Shown: in pieces, positions 23,358 through 35,142 of the stretch
Numbering within the stretch: position 1 is the first letter of the stretch
How the letters are laid out: every line of letters starts with the position of its first letter
Assembly: GCA_037042915.1 (NCBI GenBank)
Contig: CM073202.1
Coordinates: 3,162,001 to 3,226,000, forward strand
Length of the DNA: 64,000 bases
Reading direction: 5' to 3'
Origin: Auricularia sp. M13
Taxonomy: Eukaryota > Basidiomycota > Agaricomycetes > Auriculariales > Auriculariaceae
Program-made: the position numbers and the translations under genes
The notes under the pieces: model-generated
Database searches by the model: none
Told to the model about the DNA's origin: nothing
What the model saw: only the letters and a program-made list of their open reading frames with translations

Positions 23358-24060
23358 TTTCTCGTGTATAGGTGGGGTAGGAGTGATAGATGGGCGAGAG
23401 AGGCTGTGGACAGACGGTTAAAGCAGGACTTGCGGGAAAACTGCAGCTGGCTGGCACTGTGGCAAGGCGGAATCCGACGAGCGTCTCACGGTCGCTGAAG
23501 AAGTATCGCCGAGCACCACGGAAGGAGACCCTTGCTGGACATCGCAAGAAGAGTTAAGAGTCGATGTCGAGCGCCGCAAGTTCAACGAACAGCACGGGCG
23601 CCGATATTGAGTCCTACACTCGGTTTACCGTGATCACCAGGAGACGTAGGGCTCTCAAATAATGCAATTGCTGCCCATGCTGGTCGGAGAGGAACCCGGA
23701 AATCTATCGGTGTGAGCCCAGACGCTCCAAGCAGTCCTGTCAGAAGCTGCTCAGCCCAGAGCGCGGGACCTGCTCGCTGCGAAGAGAACACTGCCGGGTA
23801 CTGATTCAATAATTCCGCGGGATAGAAGAGGCTGCGCTTCTCGGCTGCAGAAACGTGCAGTTGGGCAGAGTAGTGCCGCCTCTGAATGATGTTAGCTGGG
23901 AGTAATGCGGAAGTGTAGCGGAATAATAGGCACGTTTGTAACTTAGCGAAGCACGGTGGTCCTTCCAGACAGGGAGAGCACAACAACCAGGCCATGTGCC
24001 TGTGGCTTTTATCGCTGAGATGCTGACGGCGATGCCGGAGTTTGTCGGATGCGGCAAGGT

Positions 24061-24112
24061 CGGTGCCGCTGTTGCTGGCTGCCTTCAGCAGCTCATGCGC
24101 ACCTTCGAACAT
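24061..24112 (-). pseudogene. GET4 exon-1 fragment upstream of NLR3
   Basis: The minus-strand translation FEGAHELLKAASNSGTDLAA matches FQSARELLKAGQQGSGTDLA of the intact GET4 (about 25478-25540). The similarity fades after the Leu-Ala pair. It lies 0.7 kb upstream of the NLR3 start and 1.2 kb from GET4 itself, on the opposite strand to GET4. It is a remnant of an inverted partial duplication. Confidence 0.7.
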
Positions 24113-24368
24113 GTCTACCGCAGACAGAAGGGAACCGTATGACGCGTATCACAACGCATTTGGCCCTCGTAGCGGGCGGCATGACGAAGAGGCACGAGGA
24201 GGACCTTCTAATAGTTCGAGCTCCGACAGTACGCTTTTTGGCTCCATTCGTCGTCAATTCGCTACGACTTGCTGCCGGGACACCGGGGTGCTTGGCTGCT
24301 CGGATTATATGCCTGCCTTTTCATCGATTCATGAGCAGGATTTCTTGAAGATATACCTGCCCGGTTAG
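24111..24368 (+). CDS. Small hypothetical protein
   Basis: A possible 85-residue frame starting MSTADRREPYDAYHNAFG, hydrophilic and Ser-rich (SNSSSSDSTLFGS). No domain, signal peptide or membrane segment is visible. It may be the first exon of a longer gene or spurious. It lies in the gap between the NLR array and GET4. Low confidence. Confidence 0.25.
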   Translation: MSTADRREPYDAYHNAFGPRSGRHDEEARGGPSNSSSSDSTLFGSIRRQFATTCCRDTGVLGCSDYMPAFSSIHEQDFLKIYLPG

Positions 24369-25328
24369 CACCTGTGCTTCTGAATTCTAATCGACGCGCC
24401 GGGCACATGGAAAACCTGGGAGTCCCAGGAATTTGAGTCCGTGTCCCAGGCTGGGACACGACTCAAATACCTCCATCTCGGTCGCGTTGCCGGTGCTCCA
24501 GCACGCCTCCAACCTTCGCGTATGCCAGACGCCGCTGCGGTTATACGATACATTAAGAGCAAATGGAAGGTAAGCTCTCGGCGCGTGCTTGCCATAATCC
24601 GATAACTGACGCATCTACTGTTCTTCTAGTCTATTCAGCATTTCGCGCCACGAGCGCATGAACGGCACAATCGTATGTTTAGAATTCCTTCGAAGTTCTG
24701 CCCTTTATACCCCTTGTTTGCCTCGGGTAGGGTCGCGGAGTCGCGCGCCGCTGCGGCGATAGGGCAACGAGACCTTGCTTGGCGCGGGCAAGCGCCTCGC
24801 CTCGTGCAGACCGCGGGCGCCTGCTGAGCCTCCGTCATTATGCGCCTGCATCTGTGGACTTCATCAATTTCATTCGCCGTCTCCGAGCCTACAGCGCGTT
24901 CTTTGCGGCATCCTCGCTTGTGTCTTGCCTCCCGTTGCCTCGATGGATTATTGGCGCAATAGGCGTCCCACCAACATCGAGAGAAGTCGGGGGACGCGGC
25001 GAACACACCCTGAGGGTACATTTCAACATAAATTACTACAATGTGTTGCAGATCGAGTTTCCCGAAACGCATTCAGCCGTAATTGGTCCCTTCATTCGCG
25101 ACAGTTTATTCCGAAGCGGATTGTCTCTTGCGCAATATGTTGATTAATGATCTTTTACTTTACTTACAGGACCCTGAGTTTTTGATATGCGTTCCACCGG
25201 ATCTAAAATATGAACAGTGCAAGGTAGTAGAAAGCCATCGGAAAATCAGGCTTTAGCTGTCGAGTCTCGACGCGGGATGAGGTCAAGAGCCGTCCTGTCG
25301 GAGCTTGAACCACCTCTTCCTCCTCATC
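24369..25328. other. Stretch without a supported gene, GET4 upstream region
   Basis: Two overlapping 122-codon frames occur at about 24775-25147. One reads RHYAPASVDFINFIRRLRAY, but without domain or intron logic I do not call a gene. The 3' part presumably carries the GET4 promoter. Confidence 0.4.
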
Positions 25329-26453
25329 ATGCCGCCCGCACCATCAGCCACCAAGGCACTTGCGGCCATCCTCCCACAAATTGCTGAAGGTCATGCATAC
25401 GAAGCCCATCAGAAAGCACGCACATTTGCCTCGAGATACACGAAATCGGGCCAGCACGCCGTTGCAATCGAAGTGCTCTTCCAGAGCGCGCGCGAGCTGC
25501 TCAAAGCCGGCCAGCAGGGCAGCGGAACTGATCTTGCGGTCATGATGCTCGATGCCTACGACGCTGCGGACGTCGGCGTCGACGACGAGAGCCGCGGGCG
25601 GTTGACGCAGCTCATCGCGCTAGTCGGCTCTGGCGGCAGCTGGCGCAAAACGGTCATTGACAAGGCCGTTGCCTGGAGCGCCAAGTACGGCGCTTGCCCA
25701 GCTGGAGACCCCGACCTGCACCATTATATTGGCGAGTTACTGTATAAGGGTTCGCCGATCTTATTTCTCATCCTGGTTTGTTATCAATTAATTAATATTT
25801 AGAGGGCGCTTTTACTCTGGCCGAACCGCATCTTTTGGCAGCCGGAAAGCGCGACAGCGCCCGCATATTAGCTCAACTGCTCGCCGAATGGTCCAAGTCG
25901 GCACCGAATACCGACATCGGCCTCTTTGCGGCGCGCGGCGTGCTGCCCTTCCTCGAAATCGAGAATATTCTCGCGGCTCGTGCATTCTTGCAGGCATTCC
26001 TTGCGGCGGCGGCCCTGCCTGGGAGCACGACGCTTCCCGTGGGCGACGCGGGCGACGAGGTCGTGCACACGCCCGACAACCTGCTCACGTTCCTCCAACT
26101 CGCGATCCCGACGCTCCAGCGCGCCCCGAGTCCGCGTGCGCGTGAGGCGTGGGTACGGCTGTATGGCACGTATCAGTCAAGAGGTGGTGCGATGGTGCAT
26201 CCGGAGATACGGAAGGTGCGTTCCAGGATCTGTGCTGCGTCGAAAACACACAACTAACGCGTTTCTATAGGCCATTCAGGACTTATCCGCGATTTACTTC
26301 AATATTCAGCCGCCCAGGCCTGCAGGGAATCCGTTCGGTGATTTGCTCTCTGGCCTGTTTGGCGGCGGAGGACTCGGAGGAGGGCCTCCTGCCGCTGGTG
26401 GCGCAGGCAGAGGACGCCCTGCGGCACGGCCTGCTGTTGCGGGACTGGACTAG
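25329..26453 (+). CDS. GET4: Golgi-to-ER traffic protein 4 (GET4) homologue
   Basis: GET4 is a cytosolic alpha-helical repeat protein. With GET5 it hands tail-anchored membrane proteins from SGT2 to the GET3 ATPase for insertion into the ER. Three exons join in frame: 25329-25749, 25803-26215 and 26271-26453. The first intron splits a Glu codon, giving LLYKEGAFTLAEPHLLAAGK, a family hallmark. Other hallmarks are SGQHAVAIEVLFQSARELLK and TDLAVMMLDAYDAADV in exon 1, VHTPDNLLTFLQLAIPTLQR in exon 2 and AIQDLSAIYFNIQPPRP followed by a Gly-rich tail in exon 3. Total length about 338 residues, normal for the family. It is the one clear housekeeping gene here, and pieces of its 5' end occur at 3.1, 6.1 and 24.1 kb. 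Confidence 0.95.
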
Positions 26454-26668
26454 CTTTCGCTTTTGTGTATGAGAGGAATCCAATGCGTTTGACAGGTGTG
26501 ATGCTCGTCAATGCCTGAAATCCGTTCCGACTCGGTCGCTCGCCCAACCGTTCATAAGCCTCGATTTTGTCTATTACACGACACTTGGCCAATATCTTCG
26601 TCATCAAGTAGACGAACTGAACAAGTACAAAAACAAACACACAACACGGGGCCGACAAGCTTCACTCA

Positions 26669-28355
26669 TCATACAGGTGCGTGCGACTGTAGCTGAGCTA
26701 GCTGAAGACATCTGTCGCAGTGGCGAGCTGAGCCATCTTTGTTCCTTCTAGATTGTGGGTGAGAAATCATACAGCAGGTGGCGGAAGGAACGTACACAAA
26801 GACGTGGGGGCAATGAACCCAATTTAAACGGCCCGTTCGGCGAGACAATGCAGGGTAACCGCACGCTTCATTGAGATAGAGCCAGAGACTGAAGGTAGCG
26901 TTCTCGAGCACGCGTCTCAGTCGATGGGCAGTGCGGCCCTGGAGTCCACGGGCCGCATCCTGTGAAACAGCGCCAGCTGGCCCGCACTGATAGAAGCTCC
27001 AAAGCAGCTCTTCGAGCGCCTCCCGTGCAGTCCCAATGCACAGCGCGCGCAGAAAGTCCGCCATATCCCACAGACTGGCCGCGCGCCGGCTTCTCAGCAC
27101 CGTCCACTCGGCGGCTGACTCGGGCGCTGCAAAGTCGAGCAGCGCACAGCGGAGGTCGTACAGCATCGGCGCCCAGAGGTCCGGCGAGCGCAGCGCGGCG
27201 TCCAGACGGGCGCACAGCGCGAAGGCCGTGTGCGCGGCAAGGGAGAGCTCGGGCGAGACGAAGGAGCCGAGCGCGAGCGCGCCACGCGTGCGGATGAATA
27301 TGGGCGAGAGGACGACGTGCACGGCGTCGAACACGCGCGGGTCGCGGAAGATGGTGAATTTGAGCTCTGCGACGGTCTCATAAGGCGTCCAGGTCGTATT
27401 CGTCGGCGAGAGGATGCTACTGGGAATGAGACTGCGAAATTGGCGAGGAGAGTGGGCGAAGATGCGCGCACATTGAGTGTTGCGACACGAGGAACCCGTC
27501 AGGATCGGGCTGCGGCTCGTAGTATTGCAAGGCCCGGCGCAGGTAATCCAGCTCGACTGAGGTCTGTGTCGAGCGTTGTTCGAAGAAAAGCTTGAAGATC
27601 TGGCCCGGGTTTTTGGTCAGCCGTCACACGCTCGACCAAGTGCTGGCTGCCGCCATCGCAGAGTGCATACCGAGAACGATACGATGGCGATTGGCTGATA
27701 TACATTGCCGTGTTGATCGTAAAACTTGAATGACACAGATGACAGGTCGAACGTCATTCCCTGGGGAAACCCTGCGGCGTGGTCGAGCAGACGGTCGAGC
27801 CGGACGCGCTGGTCTTTGCTGCTTTTCTCAACTCTCGCGAGAGATGACCTGCAGGTTTTATGATCGGGTGAGAACACGGGCAGAGCCGGGCATGTCACAG
27901 ACTTACATGTTCAGTGCTCCCATCAGAGTCTGGATAATTGTGACCTGTGTGTTGAGCCGGCCCTTGAGAGCATCGACCTCCGACCTGCCGCCCAGTGCGA
28001 CCCAAACATAAGCAGACCATAGGCCATGCGTCCACTTCTTGATTCCGTGCTTGCGCGCGAACGATACCTCGTACACACGCAGCTTGTCGTTCGTCTGGCT
28101 GAGCACGGCGAAACAGATGCTGAGCGCATGGTTGAACCCGTTTGTCACAGATGGCGCGAGCTCGGCATCAAGCTGCTCCAGCGTAGCCTTCGTCGTTTGG
28201 AGCATGTGCGTAAACGAGTCGATGTCGTCGATAAGTTCTCTGACTTCCTTGGGCGCCTGCGTCGCGTCGCTCAGCACACGTCGGATGGCCCATGCAAGCT
28301 GGAGAACGGCGACAAAGTCGCCAAACGAGCCCGCGGTGAACGCGAGCACACCCAT
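26669..28355 (-). CDS. HeLo-like plus ubiquitin-like domain protein
   Basis: Start MGVLAFTAGSFGDFVAVLQL at 28355. The first about 150 residues form a helical N-domain (IRRVLSDATQAPKEVRELID, SICFAVLSQTNDKLRVYEVS) like the HeLo/SesA-type domains of fungal cell-death and STAND proteins. Splicing at gtaagt (near 27905) to ctgcag joins to SSLARVEKSSKDQR. Next comes a probable ubiquitin-like domain (SVSFKFYDQHGNVYQPIAIV), and a further intron joins to IFKLFFEQRSTQTSVELDYL. An unusually short 40-nt intron near 27430-27470 would join QHS to ILIPSSILSPTNTTW and then the long terminal exon (FDAVHVVLSPIFIRTRGALA), whose fold I do not recognise. The 3' end may include another intron. An alternative is that the 27334-26669 part is a separate gene. 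It shares an upstream region with the divergent F-box gene at 28613. Confidence 0.68.
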
Positions 28356-28612
28356 CGGCAGCGCGCTGCCGCACGGGCGTTTGTGACTGGGAACCGTGAG
28401 AATATTGATGCACTGCCGAAGAAGACGGTCTGTTGGACGGCGCTATGTAATTTCGTGCTTCACCGCGAGCGCTGGTCGCAGCAGGGGATCTGGAACGATG
28501 CATAGTCGTTTTGATTTCTGGGAAATGACCTCGATTAAATACGGTAGAAAGTGGGACGTGCGAGGGGGCATTCAGACTCAGCTCCGCTTCTTGACTCTGA
28601 CCACTGCATATC

Positions 28613-30246
28613 ATGGCCTCGGCGGCTCGTCTTCCACATGAGCTCCACGACAAACTACGCCAGACTCTTTCTGAGATCTATAGCAAGGCTATCACGACAT
28701 TCGCCGCTGCAGACAGGTCTGTGGCACCGTTTTCTTTTTCCCTTGTGCATTGGAACTAACTTGCCTCCAGATCGTCAGCAGAAGTAGCCAATGACGTCGC
28801 GGCGGGTATACTTCTGAGCACACATGAATTAATATCTTGCGCTGCACAAGAACACAACAGACGGTCGTTGCTTCAAGATTGTCTTCCCAATGAACTCTGG
28901 TGCCTCATCTGGGAAGGGATGGCCTTTTCCGACCGCCCTGCTATCACCCACGTCTGCGGTGACTGGAGTTCTACTGCGCTGAGCTGTCCAGCCATCTGGA
29001 AGCATCTTACGTTCTTCACGACCATCCACGACTTCGACTGTGAATGCGAGACGTGCGGCGACCCTTACCTGACTGGTTCGGGCCAACCCAGGAGCTCCTT
29101 TGCTGAAAAATCAACCAACGTAGACGCTGTTCTCCTATCTCCGCGACACGTACATTGTGCCCTACCAAGCCAATTCCGGCGGGCTTTCTCGTCTGGCTAA
29201 ACATATCGCCACTGAATCATACCGTTTGAACACCCTCTCTGTTTTCTCCGCAGAGCCAGGTGCTGCAACGCCTTGCCGTCGCTTCTCCATCTCACGCTGG
29301 ACCACCTGACGGACGACAAGGGCTTGGATTACCCTGCGCGTATTCCGTCTTGCGTCTCGCTTCCAATAGAGACATTGCAGATATCAGCTTGCTTCCTTTT
29401 GTCACAGGCAAAACAGCGTTTAGAGCGTCTAAGGACATTATCTATCTCGCCTCAGGTCGGACCTGAGGGCACATGCTTCGCGGCGCTCAGAGCATGTCCT
29501 CGCCTCTCGACGCTTTCCGTCAATCTTTCTCGCATCGCTACAAAAAAACAGACTCTGATTTTTGTGGCGATGCGAGAAATATCGTCGGACCGTTTGACTA
29601 TCGCTTTGGAGGCGAATGGGTCACTGTGGGGCGGAGGTTACGTGCGTCGAAATCATCCGCCCTCCTCATGAGACGTGGCCAGAAGCCTTCCTGCGAATAT
29701 GTCCCACGCTGCAGCCACACTCTCTCGAATACCCTGCTCGAGCCGAACGGCTCGGAGGCGCCGCCAGCGAGCTGTTTCACGATCTCGGCCGCTCAGCACA
29801 CTTACGGATTACCCGCACGCCAGAGCTGCTCACAATCCAAGTGTCCGGTGACAGCCAACGAACGCGACAAATCTCCCTTCGCCTCCAAGAAAAACCCTCG
29901 CACCAAGATGTGACTGCTATTATCTCGCGTGTGCCGCACGAAGGCTAGCAGAACGTGACCACATTGACGGTGGACGCGTCATTGTGGGCTCTCATGGACC
30001 GTCGCGGCTTCCTTGCCAAGACTTTTGCCACGATCCTATCTGAGCCAGGTTGAACTCTCCGAACAATTGCCCGCAATTCCTGGGGGACCGGGGGGTTCTG
30101 ACTCCGCCGCAGTCTGCCGCGCCTCTTGCCAAACATCATCATCGCCCACCGCGATTCCACGTCAACAACGCACGCTCCGTGCCGAGGAACATGTTGGTTG
30201 CGAGCACTGGGCTCTCGGCGCGCCCATCTTGATGGAGCTGTCATGA
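28613..30246 (+). CDS. F-box protein with LRR-like C-terminus, model uncertain
   Basis: Start MASAARLPHELHDKLRQTL at 28613. A first intron (gtctgtgg..cctccag, about 28717-28771) joins to SSAEVANDVAAGILLSTHEL. The F-box is DCLPNELWCLIWEGMAFSDR followed by CGDWSSTALSCPAIWKHLTF (about 28875-29015), expected to bind Skp1 in an SCF ubiquitin ligase. Downstream, LRR-like segments occur at 29273-29671 (MPSLLHLTLDHLTDDKGLDY, LERLRTLSISPQVGPEG) and 29616-29948. Around 29130-29210 the frame changes (YLRDTYIVPYQANSGGLSRL continues in another frame) without a clear intron, so a frameshift or pseudogenisation is possible. The 3' end is approximate. Confidence 0.6.
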
Positions 30247-30249
30247 GCA

Positions 30250-30941
30250 GGTGCCTAGTCGGCTTAATTTCTCGTTTTCCGACTGTGGAAAGGGCGAGCG
30301 CTGCTGGGCCTGTGACAACGCGCTGCTCGATATCCAGGTATCCTGAGTCCTCCCTTCTCAAGCGGCCTGGGTTACCGACTTGCAGGACGCGCACTTGACT
30401 GCGGAACCTTGTTTATGTATCGGCTTTTTCGTGCCGCGAGTTGCTGCAAGCTATGGCAGTGAACTCGATTTGCCAGATTCCAGCGCTCGGTGCGTAACAG
30501 CAGTGGAAATCGGCGTGCAGTGCTTAGTTTGTCCCTGCACGAGCGCATTCCGCATTGCCCCAAAAGGCATATCCCGGGGGCCGAACGACGACTGTATTGC
30601 AGTTGTGGCTCTTTCCACCTCACAATCCGGACGACCTGGTGCCATTTTTCTGCACGTAATCCCACGTATTGGTCGGGTACGAGCTGCGTCTGCCCTCGTA
30701 TTCAGGACAAACTCTCGTTCAGTTGAGCTTTGATTTTTGGCCGGTCATGTCGGAAAAAGCAATCATCTCAAGATGTGATACTTGCGTGTTCTCCACAACA
30801 CGTCTCAGAGTAGCTCCGAACCCTCTCATCTCACTTCGAATGTAAACTTTGCAGGGCTATCGCGTTCCGGCGCTTGGTTGGTGCTATATAGCTCTCGCGG
30901 CCCATGGGCAGATTCGGGTGCGCTCGATTCAACACTCAACC
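30250..30941. other. Stretch without a supported gene
   Basis: Frames of about 100 codons occur on both strands (for example 30380-30733 plus and 30372-30665 minus), but none shows a domain or family pattern. The 3' part should contain the promoter of the LtrA gene starting at 30942. Confidence 0.4.
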
Positions 30942-33597
30942 ATGTTCATTTCTCAGAGACTGCTCCGCTCGTTCACACGTAAGCCCGATACTCAAAGGTG
31001 CGCACTTTCAGCTCTTTATAATTGACGCTCAGCATTGTCTTTGCAGCGGCAAGGAGCTGCACGTCATCCCGCTCTCTGAGTCGCCGTTCGTTGCGCATCC
31101 CAACTTGGGCATATCAGAAGACGACGTCGAAAGGCTTGAGCAAGTCGACCAAGAGGACGGCTCAACCACTCGCAACCCGCTTATCTCTAGCGAGTATGCT
31201 ACGACCCCCGAGGAGATCGTTGGGACGGCCGGCCACGGCGCGATGAACTCGGAGGCGGCACAGGTGCACAATGACCATCACGCCGAAGAGGGGCCTCCTT
31301 CTTGGCTTGGAATTGTACGTATCCTGCTTCTCCTGCGCGAAGCGTCCCAGCTGACGATGACTAGTTTTTCGACCTGTCCTGGACGGTAGGTTCTTTGCAG
31401 TTGACGTACGGATTATACGACTCATGGCCAGTGCATCTAACAGACAACGTTCTCTAACCTCACGAGCAACACGCAACTCACTACCTTTCATGTAAGTAGC
31501 ATCGGCACGGTCTGGAGGCACATTTATAACATTAAACAGACTTTATTGTCCTACACGATATTTTTTCTTCTTGCTTGGTGGCTATGGGCGGCTCAGGTCA
31601 CGTATGACGCGAAGGTATGTTGCCGTCTGTCATCAATATCACCGCCGGGCTCATGGGTCGCAGTATTTTAGGAATGACTGGCACGTTCACTGGCTCAATG
31701 GGCGGGGCACATCACTAAGCTTCTGCGGCGTGCGCAGGTTTCATCGCATTATGTTGCTTATCCAGCTCGCAATTTTTGGCTCTCTGGCCGCGTTCACCAA
31801 GGACTTCGATCCATTCTCCACGCGCGTGAACCCGAAGGAATCGCCGCTGGAGGACTACATGTACGTTGCCGCTCTTACACCTCCAGGATCCCCGATGCTT
31901 ACTACACCATGGACTGCAGAAAGGATCAATACGCTCGCAAGTCGATGCTCGGCATTTCAGCGCTCTTCGGCTGCACGAGACTCGTTCTGATCGTATCGTA
32001 CGCTAGAGGTCGGCGTTTTTTCCCGGCCCGTATTGAGACATTCCTCTCATTGATGCCCTTCTCCAGTTGTTTACTATCTTCCCATGAAGAACCCGGCGTC
32101 ACGCGAACAGCGCAAGCGTCTGTTGCTACAAGTGGCAACATATGCGACCTCCGCCATCCTATTCGTCTCGGCCTACGTCGTGGTCAAGGTCGACCTCAAG
32201 CAATCAGCCATCTGGGCCAGAGTCTTCCTTTGGCTGACCGGCATCGGCACGGAAATCGTATCTTACCTGACTGTGCCTCATGTCGATTCCCGCTTCCTGG
32301 CGAACATGGATACGATGGGCGAGCGCCTGAGCTCTCTTACCAGTATCATCCTGGGCGAAGGTACTCAGGCATTTCATTCGCCATTCGATACTACTACTCA
32401 ACCTCTCATTCTCGTGTAGGTCTGAACGGTCTCGCGGGCACGCTCGTTCTCTCTGCAGGTGCCATCGGGTTCGACGCGAAGACGGGCGGCGTCTCTGCCA
32501 GTGCCACGGTCGTGATCACGTTTGCGTTTCTCCTTTACTTCGACGGTTTCAAACGCCGGACGCCCTCTACAAGGCATCTATCAAAGTGGAACGTCGCTCT
32601 GCACTTTCCTCTCCATCTATCGATTATCGTCCTCCTCGAGTCAATGAAGAATTCGCTCATTTACTCGGTAAGACAAAGCGCCCGTAATATTTCGTTGAAG
32701 GTCTCATGGGCTTTACAGTCCATCTTCGGTGAAATCGATGCCTTCAATGACCGAGCCTCGCACCCAAAACCCGGAGAGACGCTTGTCAATGCCACCATCG
32801 CAGCGTTCAGAAACATCGGGATCGACCTCGAGAAAACCCTGGCTGGAAGGCTTGACGCCGTCTTCGGCATCAACACGACGTCGCACGACCAGGACGTGGA
32901 GGTCAACGAGATCGTGAATCAGGCTTATGCGCAAGTTTACTTGAATATATTTGAGGTGCGTTTTGCGTCTTTCATTTGCTGCAGCAAGGCTGAATCCTGT
33001 ACTCTTCTTTAGCGATTCGACATCGCGAGCGACCAGAAGAGCAACTTCACCGATTACATTAGCACTGTCGGTGGCGATGCTCGCCACGACAACTACACCG
33101 CGGATAATACCAATTTCACGCTGTATCCTATCCTGGTCGACGGCATTGGGGGTGTCCAGGCTTCCGCAACGTGGATACTCCTGTCCGCAGCAGTCTTCCT
33201 TGCGTGCCTTGGTTGCATGACCCTTCAAGTTCTTAGTTCATGGGTCCCGAAGCGTGATTATCTCTAGTTCGAAGTCTCAGCGCTGAATCTCATTTGTTCA
33301 TTCTATAGATCGATACATCTGGGGCTCCGTTCTGTCACGCTGGATTATGGCACTGATCGTCGGGCTGCTCGCTTTACTCGGTACCGACGATTACAAGTGG
33401 CGAGCGATGCAGGATAAAGCATTGATGTGAGTCCACGGTGCTCATGCCCTATTTCCTGCTGACATCTGCGGCGAAGTGGTGCCATTGTAGCCATTGCGTT
33501 TGTTGTGCAGTTCGGCATCGATCACTTGGTCATTGGGATTGCCGTGAGGAGAAAGAGATTCTGGCGTGCTGTCGGGAGCCAATCCTCTATCCACTAA
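30942..33597 (+). CDS. LtrA-family multipass membrane protein, paralogue 1
   Basis: Resembles the low temperature requirement A (LtrA) family of multipass membrane proteins, whose biochemical role is not established. Start MFISQRLLRSFTRKPDTQS at 30942; exon 1 ends at 30997 and exon 2 begins at 31047 (GKELHVIPLSESPF). A 21-nt microexon (31365-31385) encodes FFDLSWT, the family signature near the first membrane segment, then TTFSNLTSNTQLTTF, FFLLAWWLWAAQVTYDAK and YFRNDWHVHW. Later hydrophobic segments include LLIQLAIFGSLAAF, ATYATSAILFVSAYVVV, GTLVLSAGAIGF, VVITFAFLLYFDGF, SATWILLSAAVFLACLG and IMALIVGLLALLGT. The cytosolic linker carries FKRRTPSTRHLSKW. It ends QSSIH at 33597. At least ten exons. 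Close paralogue of the gene at 35718. Confidence 0.82.
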
Positions 33598-33753
33598 TAG
33601 CCTCTTGACATGCCCCTTCTCACAGCCTAATATTTCGAATTTTCATAATGCGCTTCTTTACGCTGACCGCCTGGCACAAGTCATCTCTTCACTAGATTAA
33701 TGTACAGTATGTCCCTGTAGTCTATATCAATCCGATCGGTCACAAGCGGACCG

Positions 33754-35142
33754 TCACGAAACCTCGCCCCAGAGAAAGTGGGCTATGTACTCCGTCCATG
33801 TCTCCACGACGCCAGTGCCAACAGCGAGATGCAGGCAATCCGCCAGGACATGCTGGAAGACGGTAAGCTATTTCCTCATAGTCCATTCGCGAGAGCACGT
33901 ACAGCATCAGGCCGCAGCATGGTCGGCCGCTCGACGCCAAGGTAATGCACATTGGGATAGCTGCGTTCGCTGACGGCGTGCGCGAACGCCTCGTTCAGCC
34001 TGGAGATCCAGCTCCAGTTGAACACTTCCGTCTTGAGAACCGGAATCTCGTCGACCGCGCCGCCCATGCGCACGCGCTCCGTCAGGCAGTCCTCTGTGCC
34101 CCACGTAGCACCGCGGATGACCACCTGGCGTCGCCCGACGGACCACGCGGCGGCGCGCTGCACCCACACACGCGCAGCCGCGCCGAAGAGCTCAATGAGC
34201 ACTTTGGGTTCGAGGGCATCGAAGGCGTATTGCGTCCAGTGCGCGCCGCTGGAGACTACGAGCGTGCCATAATTATATGGTGCTGGAGCCGTGAAGAGCG
34301 CAAACAGCTCGACCGAGGGAATCGTTTGGAGGCCTATCCGGTACACCCCCGTCCCCGGCGCAGGCGCCGTTCTGTTAGTGACCCGGGTGTATACTGGGAC
34401 CAGCTCGTCCGCTGGGAACAGTACGTCGGCTCTGCATGATAAGTTTTCAGCAGGACTGTCGGTCGCAGGATAAGAGAGCGCACCGCCGGAAGGTCACAAG
34501 CGGCGTCTGCTCGATGTCAAAGCCGGCCGGGAAGCGCAGCGTGCGCACCAGCGGCGACGTTGGGAGCAAGTACATGCTCTGAATCCACGCGCGGACATAA
34601 TGATCCCCTTCGCCGTCCCACTGGGGCTCCGCGCGTACGTGAGGGTGTAGCACGCAGCTTAGCGCGAAGAAATGCTCTTCCGTCAAACTGTCGCCGACTA
34701 GCAGCCAGCCACCGCGCTCCACGAGGTTGCGCACAAACTCGTCGCTGCTGAAGCGTCTGAAACGCGCGCAGCCGGGCCCGGGGATCCATTTCCAGCGCGC
34801 CATCGAAGCCTCGGTGCGCCAGTGATACATAGCGGGGTCCTTGGTGGCCAAATGCCAGCTCGGGTCCTGGAGGCTGGCACAACCGCTCCATCCAGAAAGT
34901 GCAAAGACGTCGTTCGGCGATGTTATATTCGCGATGTTGCCAGGCTGCCGTTGCCAGTGCCCGCTGGTATAAGCTTCAGGCGGACAGTCCAGTCTACGAG
35001 GCCTGGGTACCAGTCTGAATGTGCGCGCGTCCAAGCCAGTGGGCGATGCAGTAAGATAGAGCACGAATATGATCGCGAGCACGAGCACAGCGTCCACGGG
35101 TCTTAGTCTGAGCTTCATATCCAGAGCAGGACGCGTTTGCAA
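33754..35142 (-). CDS. SGNH/PC-esterase-like type II membrane protein
   Basis: Three exons (34484-35142, 33903-34431, 33754-33852) sum to 1287 nt, an exact multiple of three, giving about 428 residues. After a short basic N-terminus a single membrane segment (VDAVLVLAIIFVLYLTA) suggests a Golgi or secretory type II protein. The block GGWLLVGDSLTEEHF contains the GDSL-like nucleophile Ser motif, and the last exon contains ADCLHLAVGTG, a D-x-x-H motif expected for the catalytic Asp and His of plant trichome-birefringence-like and fungal PC-esterase/CAS1-type O-acyltransferases. The reaction is probably O-acetylation or deacetylation of a polysaccharide (inference). Met at 35118 is an alternative start, leaving 420 residues. 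It lies tail-to-tail with LtrA paralogue 1 and shares an upstream gap with paralogue 2. Confidence 0.78.

Noticed and set aside
28168-28653. 161-codon minus-strand frame overlapping the HeLo-like gene start
   Set aside because: It lies in the divergent promoter and in a different frame from the conserved HeLo-like domain; no supporting motif.
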